Assembly (NCBI GenBank): GCA_021831035.1
Contig: JAKBNL010000004.1
Coordinates: 62,001 to 126,000, forward strand
Origin: Actinomycetes bacterium
GTDB taxonomy: Bacteria > Actinomycetota > Acidimicrobiia > Acidimicrobiales > RAAP-2
DNA length: 64,000 nucleotides
Direction of reading: 5' to 3'
Shown here: positions 27,127 to 35,295 of the stretch, in pieces
Layout: the number at the start of each line of letters is the position of its first letter
Position numbering within the stretch: the stretch's first letter is position 1
Notes under the pieces: model-generated
Database searches by the model: none
The model's input: the letters and a program-made list of their open reading frames with translations, nothing else
Told to the model about the DNA's origin: nothing
Made by a program: the position numbers and the translations under genes

Positions 27127-28740
27127 GAGCACCCCCTCGGCCCACGCCGCGGCGCGGGCCCGTTGGGCGGCCAGGCCCCCCTCGCGCGGCGGGGTGAGCT
27201 CCAGGTAAGCCTTGAGCTTGGGCTCGGTGCCCGAGGGGCGCACGACCACCCGGCCGAGCTCGCCCAGGGCCAGGCGCACCCCCTCCGTCGCCGGGAGCCC
27301 CCGCCAGCCCCGGGCGAGGTCCTCGACCCCGGTCACGGCCAGCTCCCCGAGGCGGGCCGGGGGGTCGGCGACGAGCCCGACCACCGCCGCGGCGATGCGG
27401 GTCGACCCGTCGGGGCCGGCGGCCCGCACCGACAGGGCCGAGGTCGCGTGGACCCCGAAGGCCGTCTCGAGCTCGTCGAGGCGATCGAGCAGGGTCTGGC
27501 CCCGGGCGGCGAGCCCGTGGGCGAGCCGGGCGAGGCAGAGCGCCGCCGAGAGGCCGTCCTTGTCGGCGACGACGGGGTCGACGGCGAAGCCGAGGGCCTC
27601 CTCGTAGCCGAAGGCGAGGCCCCGGGGACCCCCGGCGCGGGCGATCCACTTGAAGCCCGTGAGCGTCGTCGCGCAGGCGACCCCGGCCGACTCGGCCATC
27701 GCCGCGAGCAGCGAGGACGAGACGAGCGAGGTGGCCACGAGGCGCCCCTCGGCGCGGGCGCCCTCGAGGAGCGCCGAGGCCAGCAGCGCCCCGATCTCGT
27801 CACCGCGCAGCGTGCGCCAGCCCTCGGGGGTCGCCACCGCCGCCCCGAGCCGGTCGGCGTCGGGGTCGTTCGCGAGCACGAGGGTCGAGCCCGCCGCCTC
27901 GGCGCTCTCGATCGCGAGGTCCAGGGCGCCGGGCTCCTCGGGGTTGGGGAAGGGCAGGGTCGGGAAGGCCGGGTCCGGCTCGAACTGGGCCGCCACCACG
28001 TCGAGGTGGCGGTAGCCGGCGCGCGCGAGGAGGTCCGTCGCCGTCGCCCCACCCACCCCGTGCAGGGGCGTGTAGGTGACGGCGAGGTCGCTCTCGCCCA
28101 CCGCGAAGCGACCGAGCAGGTGGTGGCGGTAGCGCTCGAGGAGCGCCTCGTCGGCGAGGGCGTGGCCCGGCACCCCGCGCGTCCCCAGTCGGGCCGGTCC
28201 CGCGACGGCCATGTGGCGCTCGACGACCTCGTCGTCGGGCGGGACGATCTGGGCGCCGTCGCCGGCGTAGAGCTTGTAGCCGTTGTCCTGGGGCGGGTTG
28301 TGGCTCGCGGTGACGACGATCCCGGCGCTCGCCCCGAGCGCCTTGACGCCGTAGGGCACGAAGGGGGTGGGCAGGGGCCGGGGCAGCTCGAGGACCCTCA
28401 CCCCGGCACCGAGCAGGGTGGTCACGACCTCGTCGTTGAAGCGCTCCGAGCCGCGGCGGGCGTCGCGGCCCACGACCACCAGGGGGTCGGCGACGCCCCG
28501 CTCGGCCAGCCAGGCGGTGACCGCCTGAGTGGCGCGGCGCACCGTCGCCCCGTTCATCCCCGCCGGCCCGGCCATCTCGGGGCCGCGCAGCCCGGCCGTG
28601 CCGAAGGTGAGGGGCGGCTCGAAGTGGCGCGCGAGGGCCGCCTCGTCGCCCGCGCCGAGCAGTGCCTCGAGCGTGGCTCGGTCGCCCGCGTCGGGGTCGA
28701 GCGCGCACCAGGCGCGCACGCGCGCCGCCCAGTCGCTCAC
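27091..28740 (-). CDS. Alpha-D-phosphohexomutase family enzyme, probable phosphopentomutase
   Basis: This 549-residue phosphosugar mutase starts at GTG 28740 (VSDWAARVRAW), overlapping the punA stop. The four domains are recognisable by GTAGLRGPEMAGPAGMN, the phosphoserine loop VVTASHNPPQDNGYKLY, the metal loop LANDPDADRLGAAV, the substrate loop GYEEALGFAVD and the phosphate-binding RPSGTEPKLKAYL. Family members act on glucose, mannose or pentose phosphates. Here it lies among nucleoside phosphorylases and deoC, and no DeoB-type phosphopentomutase is present. Conversion of (deoxy)ribose 1-phosphate to 5-phosphate is therefore the likely job. Confidence 0.85.
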   Translation of the reverse strand: MSDWAARVRAWCALDPDAGDRATLEALLGAGDEAALARHFEPPLTFGTAGLRGPEMAGPAGMNGATVRRATQAVTAWLAERGVADPLVVVGRDARRGSERFNDEVVTTLLGAGVRVLELPRPLPTPFVPYGVKALGASAGIVVTASHNPPQDNGYKLYAGDGAQIVPPDDEVVERHMAVAGPARLGTRGVPGHALADEALLERYRHHLLGRFAVGESDLAVTYTPLHGVGGATATDLLARAGYRHLDVVAAQFEPDPAFPTLPFPNPEEPGALDLAIESAEAAGSTLVLANDPDADRLGAAVATPEGWRTLRGDEIGALLASALLEGARAEGRLVATSLVSSSLLAAMAESAGVACATTLTGFKWIARAGGPRGLAFGYEEALGFAVDPVVADKDGLSAALCLARLAHGLAARGQTLLDRLDELETAFGVHATSALSVRAAGPDGSTRIAAAVVGLVADPPARLGELAVTGVEDLARGWRGLPATEGVRLALGELGRVVVRPSGTEPKLKAYLELTPPREGGLAAQRARAAAWAEGVLSELSGRLDLGA

Positions 28741-29570
28741 AGCACCGGGACGAGCCGCGCGAGGAGCTCGCCCAGCGAGGTGGCCGCGCGCTGGCCGGCC
28801 TCGAGCACCTCGCGGTGGTCGAGGGGGGCCGGGCTGACCCCGGCGGCGAAGTTCGACACGAGCGAGAGCCCCACGACCTCGGCCCCGAGGTGGCGGGCCG
28901 CGATCGCCTCGAGCACCGTCGACATCCCGACCAGGGTCGCGCCGAGGCGGCGGGCCATCTCGATCTCGGCCGGGGTCTCGTAGTGGGGGCCGCGCAGCCC
29001 GAGGTAGACGCCCTCGGGGAGGGCGGCGACCTCGCCGAGGCGCTGGCGCGCCCGCCGGCTGTAGAGGTCGGTGAGGTCGACGAAGCGGCCCGCGAACGGC
29101 GCGGGCGGGACGGGGCCCTCGAGCGGCGAGGTCCCGGTGAGGTTGAGGTGGTCGGCCACCACCACGACGGACCCCGGCCCGATCGCGGGGTCGATGCTCC
29201 CCGCCGCGTTGGTGAGCACGACCGTGCGGGCCCCGGCCGCCACGACGGTACGCACCGGGTGGACGACGCGGTGGGCGTCGTGGCCCTCGTAGAGGTGGAC
29301 GCGCCCGCTCACCAGCGCCACGGTGCGCCCGGCGTGGCGCACGGTGAGGATCGCCCCGTCGTGGCCGGCCACGCTCGGGGCGACGAAGCCGGGCAGCGTC
29401 GAGGCGACGACCACGCTCTCGGGCTCTCCCAGGGCGGCCGCGCCCTCGCGCCAGCCCGAGCCCAGCACGATCGCGAGGTCGTAGCGCTCGACGCCGGCGC
29501 GCGCGCACAGCTCGGCGGCCGCCCGCGCGGCCAGCCCGTAGGGGTCCTCTACGGGCCGATCGTGTGCCAT
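28737..29570 (-). CDS. punA: Purine nucleoside phosphorylase (trimeric type)
   Basis: This enzyme phosphorolyses inosine, guanosine and deoxy forms. ATG at 29570 gives 277 residues, the size of trimeric PNPs. Motifs are LAIVLGSGWREG, the phosphate-binding VALVSGRVHLYEGHDAHRV, LTNAAGSIDPAIGPGSVVVVADHLNLTG, and the substrate region GVYLGLRGPHYETPAEIEMARRLGATLVGMSTVLEAIAARHLG with SLVSNFAAG. It overlaps the upstream truncated aldehyde dehydrogenase gene by 22 bases and the downstream mutase by 4, so it sits mid-operon. Confidence 0.95.
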   Translation of the reverse strand: MAHDRPVEDPYGLAARAAAELCARAGVERYDLAIVLGSGWREGAAALGEPESVVVASTLPGFVAPSVAGHDGAILTVRHAGRTVALVSGRVHLYEGHDAHRVVHPVRTVVAAGARTVVLTNAAGSIDPAIGPGSVVVVADHLNLTGTSPLEGPVPPAPFAGRFVDLTDLYSRRARQRLGEVAALPEGVYLGLRGPHYETPAEIEMARRLGATLVGMSTVLEAIAARHLGAEVVGLSLVSNFAAGVSPAPLDHREVLEAGQRAATSLGELLARLVPVL

Positions 29571-30400
29571 ACCGTGCTCGTCTCGACGAAAGCCCGCAGC
29601 CTCTTGAGTCCCCGGTCCTGGGGGTCGGCGCCGCGCAGGACCCGCGTCACGGTCTCGGCCGCCAGCGCGGCGAGCTCGCCGGCGAAGACGTCGTCGGCGC
29701 CGGCGAGGTCGAGCCCGTCCACGTCCTCGTGGCTCGCGAGCACCGGGGCGACCTCCCCGGTGCGCCCGGTGAGGACGTTCAGCGCCCCGGGCACCAGGTC
29801 GCTCGTCGCGGACATCTCGCCCAGCAGGGCCGCGGGGATCGGGCGCGTCTCGCTCGCCAGCGCGACGACGGTGTTGCCCGCGGCGAGCGGCGCCGCGACG
29901 GCGTCGACGAAGGCCTCGAGCGACGAGGCCTGGTCGGCGAGCACGCCCACCACCCCACTGGGCACCGGTACCGAGAAGTTGAAGTACGGCCCGGCCACCG
30001 GGTTCTGGCCGCCGAGGACCTGGGCAACCTTGTCGCACCAGCCCGCGTACCACACGAGCCGGTCGATCGATCGCGCGACGGTCGCGCGGGCCTCGGTGGC
30101 CCGGATGCCCTCGGCCCGGCCGACCTGCTCGGCCAGCTCGCGCCCGCGCGCCTCGGCCATCTCGGCGAGCCGGTAGAGGACCTGTCCGCGGTTGTAGGGC
30201 GTGAGCGACCACCAGGCGCGCTGGGCCGAGCGCGCGGCCACCACCGCGTCGCGCACGTCCTTGCGCGAGGCCTGGGCGACGTTCGCGAGGAACCGGCCCT
30301 TCGCGTCGAGGACCTCGTAGCTACGTCCCGACTCCGAGCGGGGGAAGGCCCCGCCCACGAGCAGCTTGTAGGTCTTTCGCACGTCGAGGCGCTCAGACAT
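29549..30400 (-). CDS. Truncated aldehyde dehydrogenase-like protein lacking the catalytic cysteine
   Basis: This 283-residue protein matches only the N-terminal (NAD-binding) half of aldehyde dehydrogenases: KTYKLLVGGAFPRSESGRSYEVLD, VRDAVVAARSAQRAWWSLTPYNRGQVLYRLAEMAE, and a PSGVVGVLADQASSLEAFVDAVAAPLAAGNTVVAL block where active enzymes have PWNFP and KP. There is no ELGGK glutamate and no catalytic Cys. The frame is clean and the gene overlaps both neighbours (8 and 22 bases), so it looks maintained rather than decayed. It may be a non-catalytic partner of the full-length enzyme upstream. Confidence 0.8.
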   Translation of the reverse strand: MSERLDVRKTYKLLVGGAFPRSESGRSYEVLDAKGRFLANVAQASRKDVRDAVVAARSAQRAWWSLTPYNRGQVLYRLAEMAEARGRELAEQVGRAEGIRATEARATVARSIDRLVWYAGWCDKVAQVLGGQNPVAGPYFNFSVPVPSGVVGVLADQASSLEAFVDAVAAPLAAGNTVVALASETRPIPAALLGEMSATSDLVPGALNVLTGRTGEVAPVLASHEDVDGLDLAGADDVFAGELAALAAETVTRVLRGADPQDRGLKRLRAFVETSTVWHTIGP

Positions 30401-31850
30401 CGAGGTACGCCTCCAGCCCGTGACGACCGCCCTCGCGCCCGAAGCCCGACTCGCGGACCCCCCCGAAGGGGCTGGCCGGGTCGAAGCGGTTGTAGGTGTT
30501 GGCCCACACGACCCCCGCGCGGAGCCGCTCGGCCACCCACAGGGTGCGCGAGCCCTTCTCGCTCCACACCCCGCAGGCCAGCCCGTAGGTGGTGTTGTTG
30601 GCCTTGGCGACCGCCTCCTCGGGCGTGCGGAAGGTGAGGACCGAGAGCACCGGGCCGAAGACCTCCTCGCGGGCGATCCGGTGGGTCTGGGCGACGTCGG
30701 TGAAGACGGTCGGGGCGAACCAGTAGCCCCGCTCGGGCAGCGCGCAGGGGCTCGTGTAGCGGGTCGCGCCCTCGCGCTCGCCCCAGGCGGTGAGCTCGCG
30801 GATCTTCTCGAGCTGGGCCGCCGAGTTGATCGCCCCCACGTCGGTGTTCTTGTCGAGGGGGTCGCCCACCCTCAGCTGGTCGACCCGGCGGCGCAGCCGG
30901 TGCAGGACATCCTCGGCGACCGACTCTTGGACGAGCAGTCGCGAGCCGGCGCAGCACACGTGGCCCTGGTTGAAGAAGATCCCGTCCACGATGCCCTCGA
31001 CGACCTCGTCGAGGGGGGCGTCGTCGAAGACGATGTTCGCCCCCTTGCCCCCGAGCTCGAGGGTGAGGCGTGTGGGCCGGCCCGCGAGGCGGCGCTGGAT
31101 GACCTTGCCGACCTCGGTCGAGCCGGTGAAGGCGACCTTGTCGACCGGCGAGGCGACGAGGGCGGCGCCGGTCGAGCCGTCCCCGGTGACGACGTTCACG
31201 ACGCCGTCGGGCAGCTCGGCCTGCTGGAGGATCTCGGCGAGGACGAGGGCACTGAGCGGCGTCGTCTCGGCTGGCTTCAGGACACAGGTGTTGCCGGCGG
31301 CGAGCGCCGGTGCGAGCTTCCAGGCGGCCATGAGGAGCGGGAAGTTCCAGGGGATGATCTGGCCGGCGACGCCCAGGGGCCGGGGGTCGGGGCCGAACCC
31401 GGCGTGCTCGAGCTTGTCGGCCCAACCGGCGTAGTAGAAGAAGTGGGCCGCGGCCAGGGGCACGTCGATGTCGCGGCTCTCGCGGATGGGCTTGCCGTTG
31501 TCGAGGCTCTCGAGCACCGCGAGCTCGCGGCTGCGCTCTTGGATCAGCCGGGCGATCCGGAAGAGGTACTTCGAGCGCTGCGCGCCGGTCGTCTTGCGCC
31601 ACACCTTGTCGTAGGCGCGCCGGGCGGCCGCCACGGCCGCGGCGACGTCGGCCTCGCCGGCCTGGGCGACCCGGGCCAGGGGCTCCTCGGTCGCGGGGTT
31701 GATCGTCTCGAACGTCGCCCCGTCCGCGGCCTCGACGAAGGCCCCCCCGATGAAGAGCCCGTAGCCCTCGCGCAGCCGCGCGAGGCCGGCCGACTCCGGG
31801 GCGGGGTCGTACTCGAGGGCCGAGAGCGTGGAGGCGGGCCGCTCCTCCAT
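30393..31850 (-). CDS. Aldehyde dehydrogenase, probably oxidising acetaldehyde from DeoC
   Basis: This 485-residue ALDH has IIPWNFPLLMAAWKLAPALAAGNTCVLKPAE, FTGSTEVGKVIQ, the general base in LELGGKGANIVF, the catalytic Cys in FFNQGHVCCAGSRL, EEVFGPVLSV and PFGGVRESGFGREGG. The start ATG at 31850 shares its A with the deoC TGA. Immediate coupling to deoC suggests that it removes acetaldehyde released by deoxyribose-phosphate cleavage, giving acetate; an NAD(P) preference cannot be read here. The truncated homologue follows in the operon. Confidence 0.9.
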   Translation of the reverse strand: MEERPASTLSALEYDPAPESAGLARLREGYGLFIGGAFVEAADGATFETINPATEEPLARVAQAGEADVAAAVAAARRAYDKVWRKTTGAQRSKYLFRIARLIQERSRELAVLESLDNGKPIRESRDIDVPLAAAHFFYYAGWADKLEHAGFGPDPRPLGVAGQIIPWNFPLLMAAWKLAPALAAGNTCVLKPAETTPLSALVLAEILQQAELPDGVVNVVTGDGSTGAALVASPVDKVAFTGSTEVGKVIQRRLAGRPTRLTLELGGKGANIVFDDAPLDEVVEGIVDGIFFNQGHVCCAGSRLLVQESVAEDVLHRLRRRVDQLRVGDPLDKNTDVGAINSAAQLEKIRELTAWGEREGATRYTSPCALPERGYWFAPTVFTDVAQTHRIAREEVFGPVLSVLTFRTPEEAVAKANNTTYGLACGVWSEKGSRTLWVAERLRAGVVWANTYNRFDPASPFGGVRESGFGREGGRHGLEAYLDV

Positions 31851-32842
31851 CAGTCCACCGAGACCCGGTCGGGGCGCGCGTAGGCGCCCGAGCGCTGCTT
31901 GCGCCGCTGCAGGAGGAGGTCGTTCACGAGTGAGGAGGCCCCGAAGCGGAAGAGCGCCGGGTCGAGCCACGCCGAGCCGGCCGTCTCGTTCACCACGACG
32001 AGGTAGCGCAGCGCCTCCTTGGTCGTGCGGATGCCGCCGGCGGCCTTCACCCCGACCAGGCGTCCCGTCGACTCGGCGAAGTCGCGCACCGCCTCCAGCA
32101 TGACCAGGGCCGTGGGCAGGGTCGCGCTGACGGCGACCTTGCCCGTCGAGGTCTTGATGAAGTCGGCGCCGGCGAGCATGGCCAGCCAGCTCGCCCGGCG
32201 CACGTTGTCGTAGGTGACGAGCTCGCCCACCTCGAGGATCACCTTGAGGTGGGCCGGGCCGCACGCCTCGCGCACCGCGACCACCTCGTCGAAGACCTCG
32301 CCGAGGCGACCCGAGAGGAAGGCGCCGCGGTCGAGCACCATGTCGACCTCGTCGGCGCCCGCGGCGACGGCGTCGGCCACGTCGAGGAGCTTGACGGCCC
32401 GCGAGGCGCGGCCCGAGGGGAAGGCCGTGGCCACCGAGGCGACCCGCACGCCGCTGCCGACCAGGTGGGCTCGGGCCGTCGCCACGAGGTCGGGGTAGAC
32501 GCACACCGCCGCGACCGCGGGGGTGTCGGGCTCCTCCGGGTCGGGCCGGCGGGCCTTGGCGCACAGTGAGGCCACCCGACCGGGGGTGTCGGCGCCCTCG
32601 AGGGTCGTGAGATCGACCATCGAGAGGGCGAGGTCGATCGCGGCGCGCTTGGTCTCGCGCTTGAGCGAGCGGGTCGCCAGCTTGGCCGCGCGCGCCTCGG
32701 CGCCCACGGCGTCCACCCCCGCCAGGCCCCGCAGGAGGGACCGGAGCTGGGCCTCGGACTCGACCACCGGGACGCTCGCCCCGGGGCGGGGCCGCAGGGC
32801 CCGCTCGTCGTCCACGACGAGACGCAGGGGGGCCGGGCTCAC
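31850..32842 (-). CDS. deoC: Deoxyribose-phosphate aldolase
   Basis: This enzyme cleaves 2-deoxyribose 5-phosphate to glyceraldehyde 3-phosphate and acetaldehyde. GTG at 32842 is chosen because TAGCGT ends 7 bases upstream; a GTG at 32851 overlaps that hexamer. The 330-residue protein is longer than the roughly 220-residue bacterial short form and resembles the longer actinobacterial and animal type. Motifs are VCVYPDLVATARAHL, DEVDMVLDRGAFLSG, HLKVILEVGELVTYDNVRRAS, the Schiff-base lysine in GADFIKTSTGKV, and VGVKAAGGIRTTKEALRYL. It leads the deoC-aldh-aldh-punA-mutase operon. Confidence 0.93.
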   Translation of the reverse strand: MSPAPLRLVVDDERALRPRPGASVPVVESEAQLRSLLRGLAGVDAVGAEARAAKLATRSLKRETKRAAIDLALSMVDLTTLEGADTPGRVASLCAKARRPDPEEPDTPAVAAVCVYPDLVATARAHLVGSGVRVASVATAFPSGRASRAVKLLDVADAVAAGADEVDMVLDRGAFLSGRLGEVFDEVVAVREACGPAHLKVILEVGELVTYDNVRRASWLAMLAGADFIKTSTGKVAVSATLPTALVMLEAVRDFAESTGRLVGVKAAGGIRTTKEALRYLVVVNETAGSAWLDPALFRFGASSLVNDLLLQRRKQRSGAYARPDRVSVD

Positions 32843-32849
32843 CTCGACC

Positions 32850-32855
32850 ACGCTA
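32850..32855 (-). promoter_or_regulatory. Leaderless -10 (TAGCGT, 7 bases before GTG) of deoC
   Basis: On the minus strand TAGCGT, then GGTCGAG, then GTG at 32842. It lies in the 40-base gap after rfbC, so the deoC operon need not depend on the rfb promoter. Confidence 0.55.
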
Positions 32856-32882
32856 CCAACCTCGACCGGCGCGCCCCCGGGC

Positions 32883-33449
32883 TCAGGCGCGATAGCGGGG
32901 CAGCTCGCCGGCGGCGCGGCGCGCGGCCAGGCTCGGCGCGTCGCGGTCCTTGTCACTGACCTTCGCCGGGCCGCTCAGGGGCCAGCGCACGGCGATCGCC
33001 GGGTCGAAGGGGTCGATCTCGAGCTCCCTCGGGGCGTTGTAGGGCGAGGAGAGCAGGTAGCACAGCGCGGCCACCTCGCTCGTCACGCAGAACCCGTGCG
33101 CGACCCCGGCCGGCAGGTAGACGGCCCGGTCGGCGTCGGCCGCGAGCTCGACCGTGGCGACCGCCCCGAAGCTCGGCGACCCCTCGCGGACGTCGACCAG
33201 CACGTCGACGAGGGTGCCGTAGGCGCAGGTCACGAGCTTCGCCTGGCCCTCGGGTGCGATCGAGTAGTGGAGCCCGCGCACCACGTCGCGCGCCGACATC
33301 GACAGGTTGGCCTGGGCCACCGTGAGGTCCACCCCGAGCTCGTCGAGCGCCGAGCGCTGGAACCACTCGCGGAAGAAGCCCCGCTCGTCGGGCCACACCG
33401 GCGAGGCGAGGACGTAGGCGCCCTCGACGTCGAGCGCGGTAGCGCTCAC
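32883..33449 (-). CDS. rfbC: dTDP-4-dehydrorhamnose 3,5-epimerase
   Basis: This cupin-fold epimerase is the third enzyme of dTDP-L-rhamnose synthesis. GTG at 33449 overlaps the rfbB stop (GTGA) and gives 188 residues. Motifs are GAYVLASPVWPDERGFFREWFQ, VAQANLSMSARDVVRGLHYSI (catalytic His region), KLVTCAYGTLVDVLVDVREGSPSFG, YLPAGVAHGFCV and the C-terminal substrate block DPAIAVRWPL. Order is rfbB then rfbC on the minus strand, with rfbA divergent. The fourth enzyme, reductase RfbD, is not in the window. Confidence 0.93.
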   Translation of the reverse strand: MSATALDVEGAYVLASPVWPDERGFFREWFQRSALDELGVDLTVAQANLSMSARDVVRGLHYSIAPEGQAKLVTCAYGTLVDVLVDVREGSPSFGAVATVELAADADRAVYLPAGVAHGFCVTSEVAALCYLLSSPYNAPRELEIDPFDPAIAVRWPLSGPAKVSDKDRDAPSLAARRAAGELPRYRA

Positions 33450-34420
33450 GCCGTCGCCTTGAGCGGGCGCCACCAGCCCGCGTTCTTCCGGTACCACGCC
33501 ACGGTCGCGGCGAGGCCCGCGTCGAAGGCGACCCTCGGCGCGTAGCCGAGCTCGTCGCGGATCTTCGACCAGTCCACGCAGTAGCGCCGGTCGTGGCCGA
33601 GCCGGTCGGCGACCGGCTCGATCGACGACTCGTCCGCGCCCATGAGGGCGAGGATGCGCCGGGTGAGGTCGAGGTTGGAGAGCTCGGTGCCGCCGCCGAT
33701 GTTGTAGACCTCGCCGGGGCGTCCCCGCTCGAGCACGGCGAGCAGGCCCCGGCAGTGGTCGTCGACGTGGAGCCAGTCGCGCACGTTATGGCCGTCGCCG
33801 TAGAGCGGGACGGTGCGCCCCTCGAGCAGGTTGGTGACGAACAGCGGGATCACCTTCTCGGGGAACTGGCGCGGGCCGTAGTTGTTCGAGCACCGCGTGA
33901 CCATCACCGGCAGGTCGAAGGTGCGGTGGTACGCCAGTGCGGCCAGGTCCGAACCGGCCTTGGACGACGAGTAGGGCGAGGTGGGCTCGAGCAGGTGGTC
34001 CTCGCGCCAGGCGCCCGTCTCGATCGAGCCGTACACCTCGTCGGTCGACACGTGGACGAAGCGCTCGACCCCGGCGCGCCGCGCGCTCTCGAGCAGCTGG
34101 TGAGTGCCCACCACGTTGGTCTCGTAGAAGGGCCGCGCCCCCGCGATCGAGCGGTCGACGTGGCTCTCGGCGGCCAGGTGCACGACGGCGTGGGCCCCCG
34201 CCAGGGCGGCGTCGACCGTGGCCGCGTCGAGGATCGAGCCGTGCACGAAGCGCGCGCGAGGGTCAGCGAGCGCCCCCTCCAGGTTCTCGCGCCGGCCCGA
34301 GTAGGTCAGGGCGTCGAGCAGCACGACGTCGTCGTAGCCGAGCCGTCCAGCCTCGTCGAGCAGCATCTCGGTGAAACGGGAGCCGATGAAGCCGGCCGCT
34401 CCGGTGACGACGACGCGCAT
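33446..34420 (-). CDS. rfbB: dTDP-glucose 4,6-dehydratase
   Basis: This NAD-dependent extended SDR makes dTDP-4-keto-6-deoxyglucose. ATG at 34420 has a GGGAGG site upstream and yields MRVVVTGAAGFIGSRFTEMLL (Rossmann motif) and 324 residues; the longer frame crosses the promoter. Motifs are FVHVSTDEVYGSIETGAW, YSSSKAGSDLAALAYHRTF (YxxxK) and RCSNNYGPRQFPEKVIPLFVTNLLEGRTVPLYGDGHNVRDWLHVDDHC. TAGTAT at 34458-34453 is a candidate -10 with a short leader. Confidence 0.95.
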   Translation of the reverse strand: MRVVVTGAAGFIGSRFTEMLLDEAGRLGYDDVVLLDALTYSGRRENLEGALADPRARFVHGSILDAATVDAALAGAHAVVHLAAESHVDRSIAGARPFYETNVVGTHQLLESARRAGVERFVHVSTDEVYGSIETGAWREDHLLEPTSPYSSSKAGSDLAALAYHRTFDLPVMVTRCSNNYGPRQFPEKVIPLFVTNLLEGRTVPLYGDGHNVRDWLHVDDHCRGLLAVLERGRPGEVYNIGGGTELSNLDLTRRILALMGADESSIEPVADRLGHDRRYCVDWSKIRDELGYAPRVAFDAGLAATVAWYRKNAGWWRPLKATA

Positions 34421-34451
34421 GACACCTCCCGGGGCGAAATCGGCAGGTCCG

Positions 34452-34458
34452 TATACTA
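34452..34458. promoter_or_regulatory. Overlapping divergent -10 elements of rfbA and rfbB
   Basis: Plus strand: TATACT (34452-34457), then ACTGGA, then the rfbA GTG at 34464, a leaderless arrangement. Minus strand: TAGTAT (34458-34453), about 32 bases before the rfbB ATG, which has its own ribosome binding site. The two hexamers overlap almost completely. Confidence 0.55.
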
Positions 34459-34463
34459 CTGGA

Positions 34464-35246
34464 GTGAGGGGAATCATCCTGGCGGGCGGCACCGGCACCC
34501 GCCTCTACCCCATCACCCGCGCGGTCTCCAAGCAGCTGCTGCCGGTCTACGACAAGCCGATGGTGTACTACCCGCTGAGCACGCTGATGCTCTGCGGCCT
34601 GCGCGAGATCCTCGTCATCACCACGCCCCACGACCAGCCCGCCTTCGAGCGGCTGCTGGGCGACGGCGGCCACCTGGGGCTGAGTCTGCGCTACCAGGTC
34701 CAGGATGCCCCCAACGGGCTCGCCGAGGCCCTCATCCTGGGCGAGGAGTTCCTCGACGGCGACAAGTGTGCGCTGATCCTCGGCGACAACCTCTTCTACG
34801 GGCCGGGCCTGGGCACTCAGCTCGCGACCCACCGCGAGGTCTCGGGGGCGCTCATCTTCGCCTACCAGGTCGCCGACCCCACGGCCTACGGCGTGGTCGA
34901 GTTCGACGGGTCGGGCCGGGTCCTCTCCATCGAGGAGAAGCCCGAAAACCCCAAGAGCAGCTTCGCCGTGCCGGGCATCTACTTCTACGACGAGCGCGCG
35001 AGCGCCTTCGCGCGCACCCTCACCCCGAGCGCCCGCGGCGAGCTCGAGATCACGGCCCTCAACAACCTCTACCTCGAGCGCGGCGAGCTGCGCGTCGAGG
35101 TTCTCAGCCGGGCGACCACCTGGCTCGACACCGGTACGCACGAGTCGCTCTACGAGGCCGGCGGACTGATCCGCACCATCCAGCACCGCACGGGACTGCG
35201 CGTGGGCGACGTCGAGCAGATCGCCCGGGACCAGGGCTGGGTCTAG
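34464..35246 (+). CDS. rfbA: Glucose-1-phosphate thymidylyltransferase (short RmlA type)
   Basis: This enzyme makes dTDP-glucose, the first committed step to dTDP-rhamnose. GTG at 34464 gives VRGIILAGGTGTRLYPITRAVSKQLLPVYDKPMVYYPLS (nucleotide-binding signature) and 260 residues. Further motifs are ALILGDNLFYG, YGVVEFDGSGRVLSIEEKPENPKSSFAVPGIYFYD and the ATTWLDTGTHESLYEAG segment. It is about 30 residues shorter than the 290-residue form and lacks the long C-terminal tail; shorter versions occur. It diverges from rfbB. Confidence 0.94.
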   Translation: MRGIILAGGTGTRLYPITRAVSKQLLPVYDKPMVYYPLSTLMLCGLREILVITTPHDQPAFERLLGDGGHLGLSLRYQVQDAPNGLAEALILGEEFLDGDKCALILGDNLFYGPGLGTQLATHREVSGALIFAYQVADPTAYGVVEFDGSGRVLSIEEKPENPKSSFAVPGIYFYDERASAFARTLTPSARGELEITALNNLYLERGELRVEVLSRATTWLDTGTHESLYEAGGLIRTIQHRTGLRVGDVEQIARDQGWV

Positions 35247-35265
35247 GGGGTCGCGACCGCCGTCC

Positions 35266-35271
35266 TAGAGT
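35266..35271 (+). promoter_or_regulatory. Candidate -10 (TAGAGT) of bioY
   Basis: TAGAGT lies 24 bases before the bioY ATG, leaving a short leader with a GAGGAGG ribosome binding site. No BirA-type operator or biotin riboswitch is recognisable in the 49-base gap. Confidence 0.4.
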
Positions 35272-35295
35272 GGGGCCCAGTCGCAGAGGAGGTCC

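Noticed and set aside
35247..35295. Biotin-responsive operator or riboswitch before bioY
   Set aside because: The gap is only 49 bases and shows no BirA-type inverted repeat or riboswitch-like structure.
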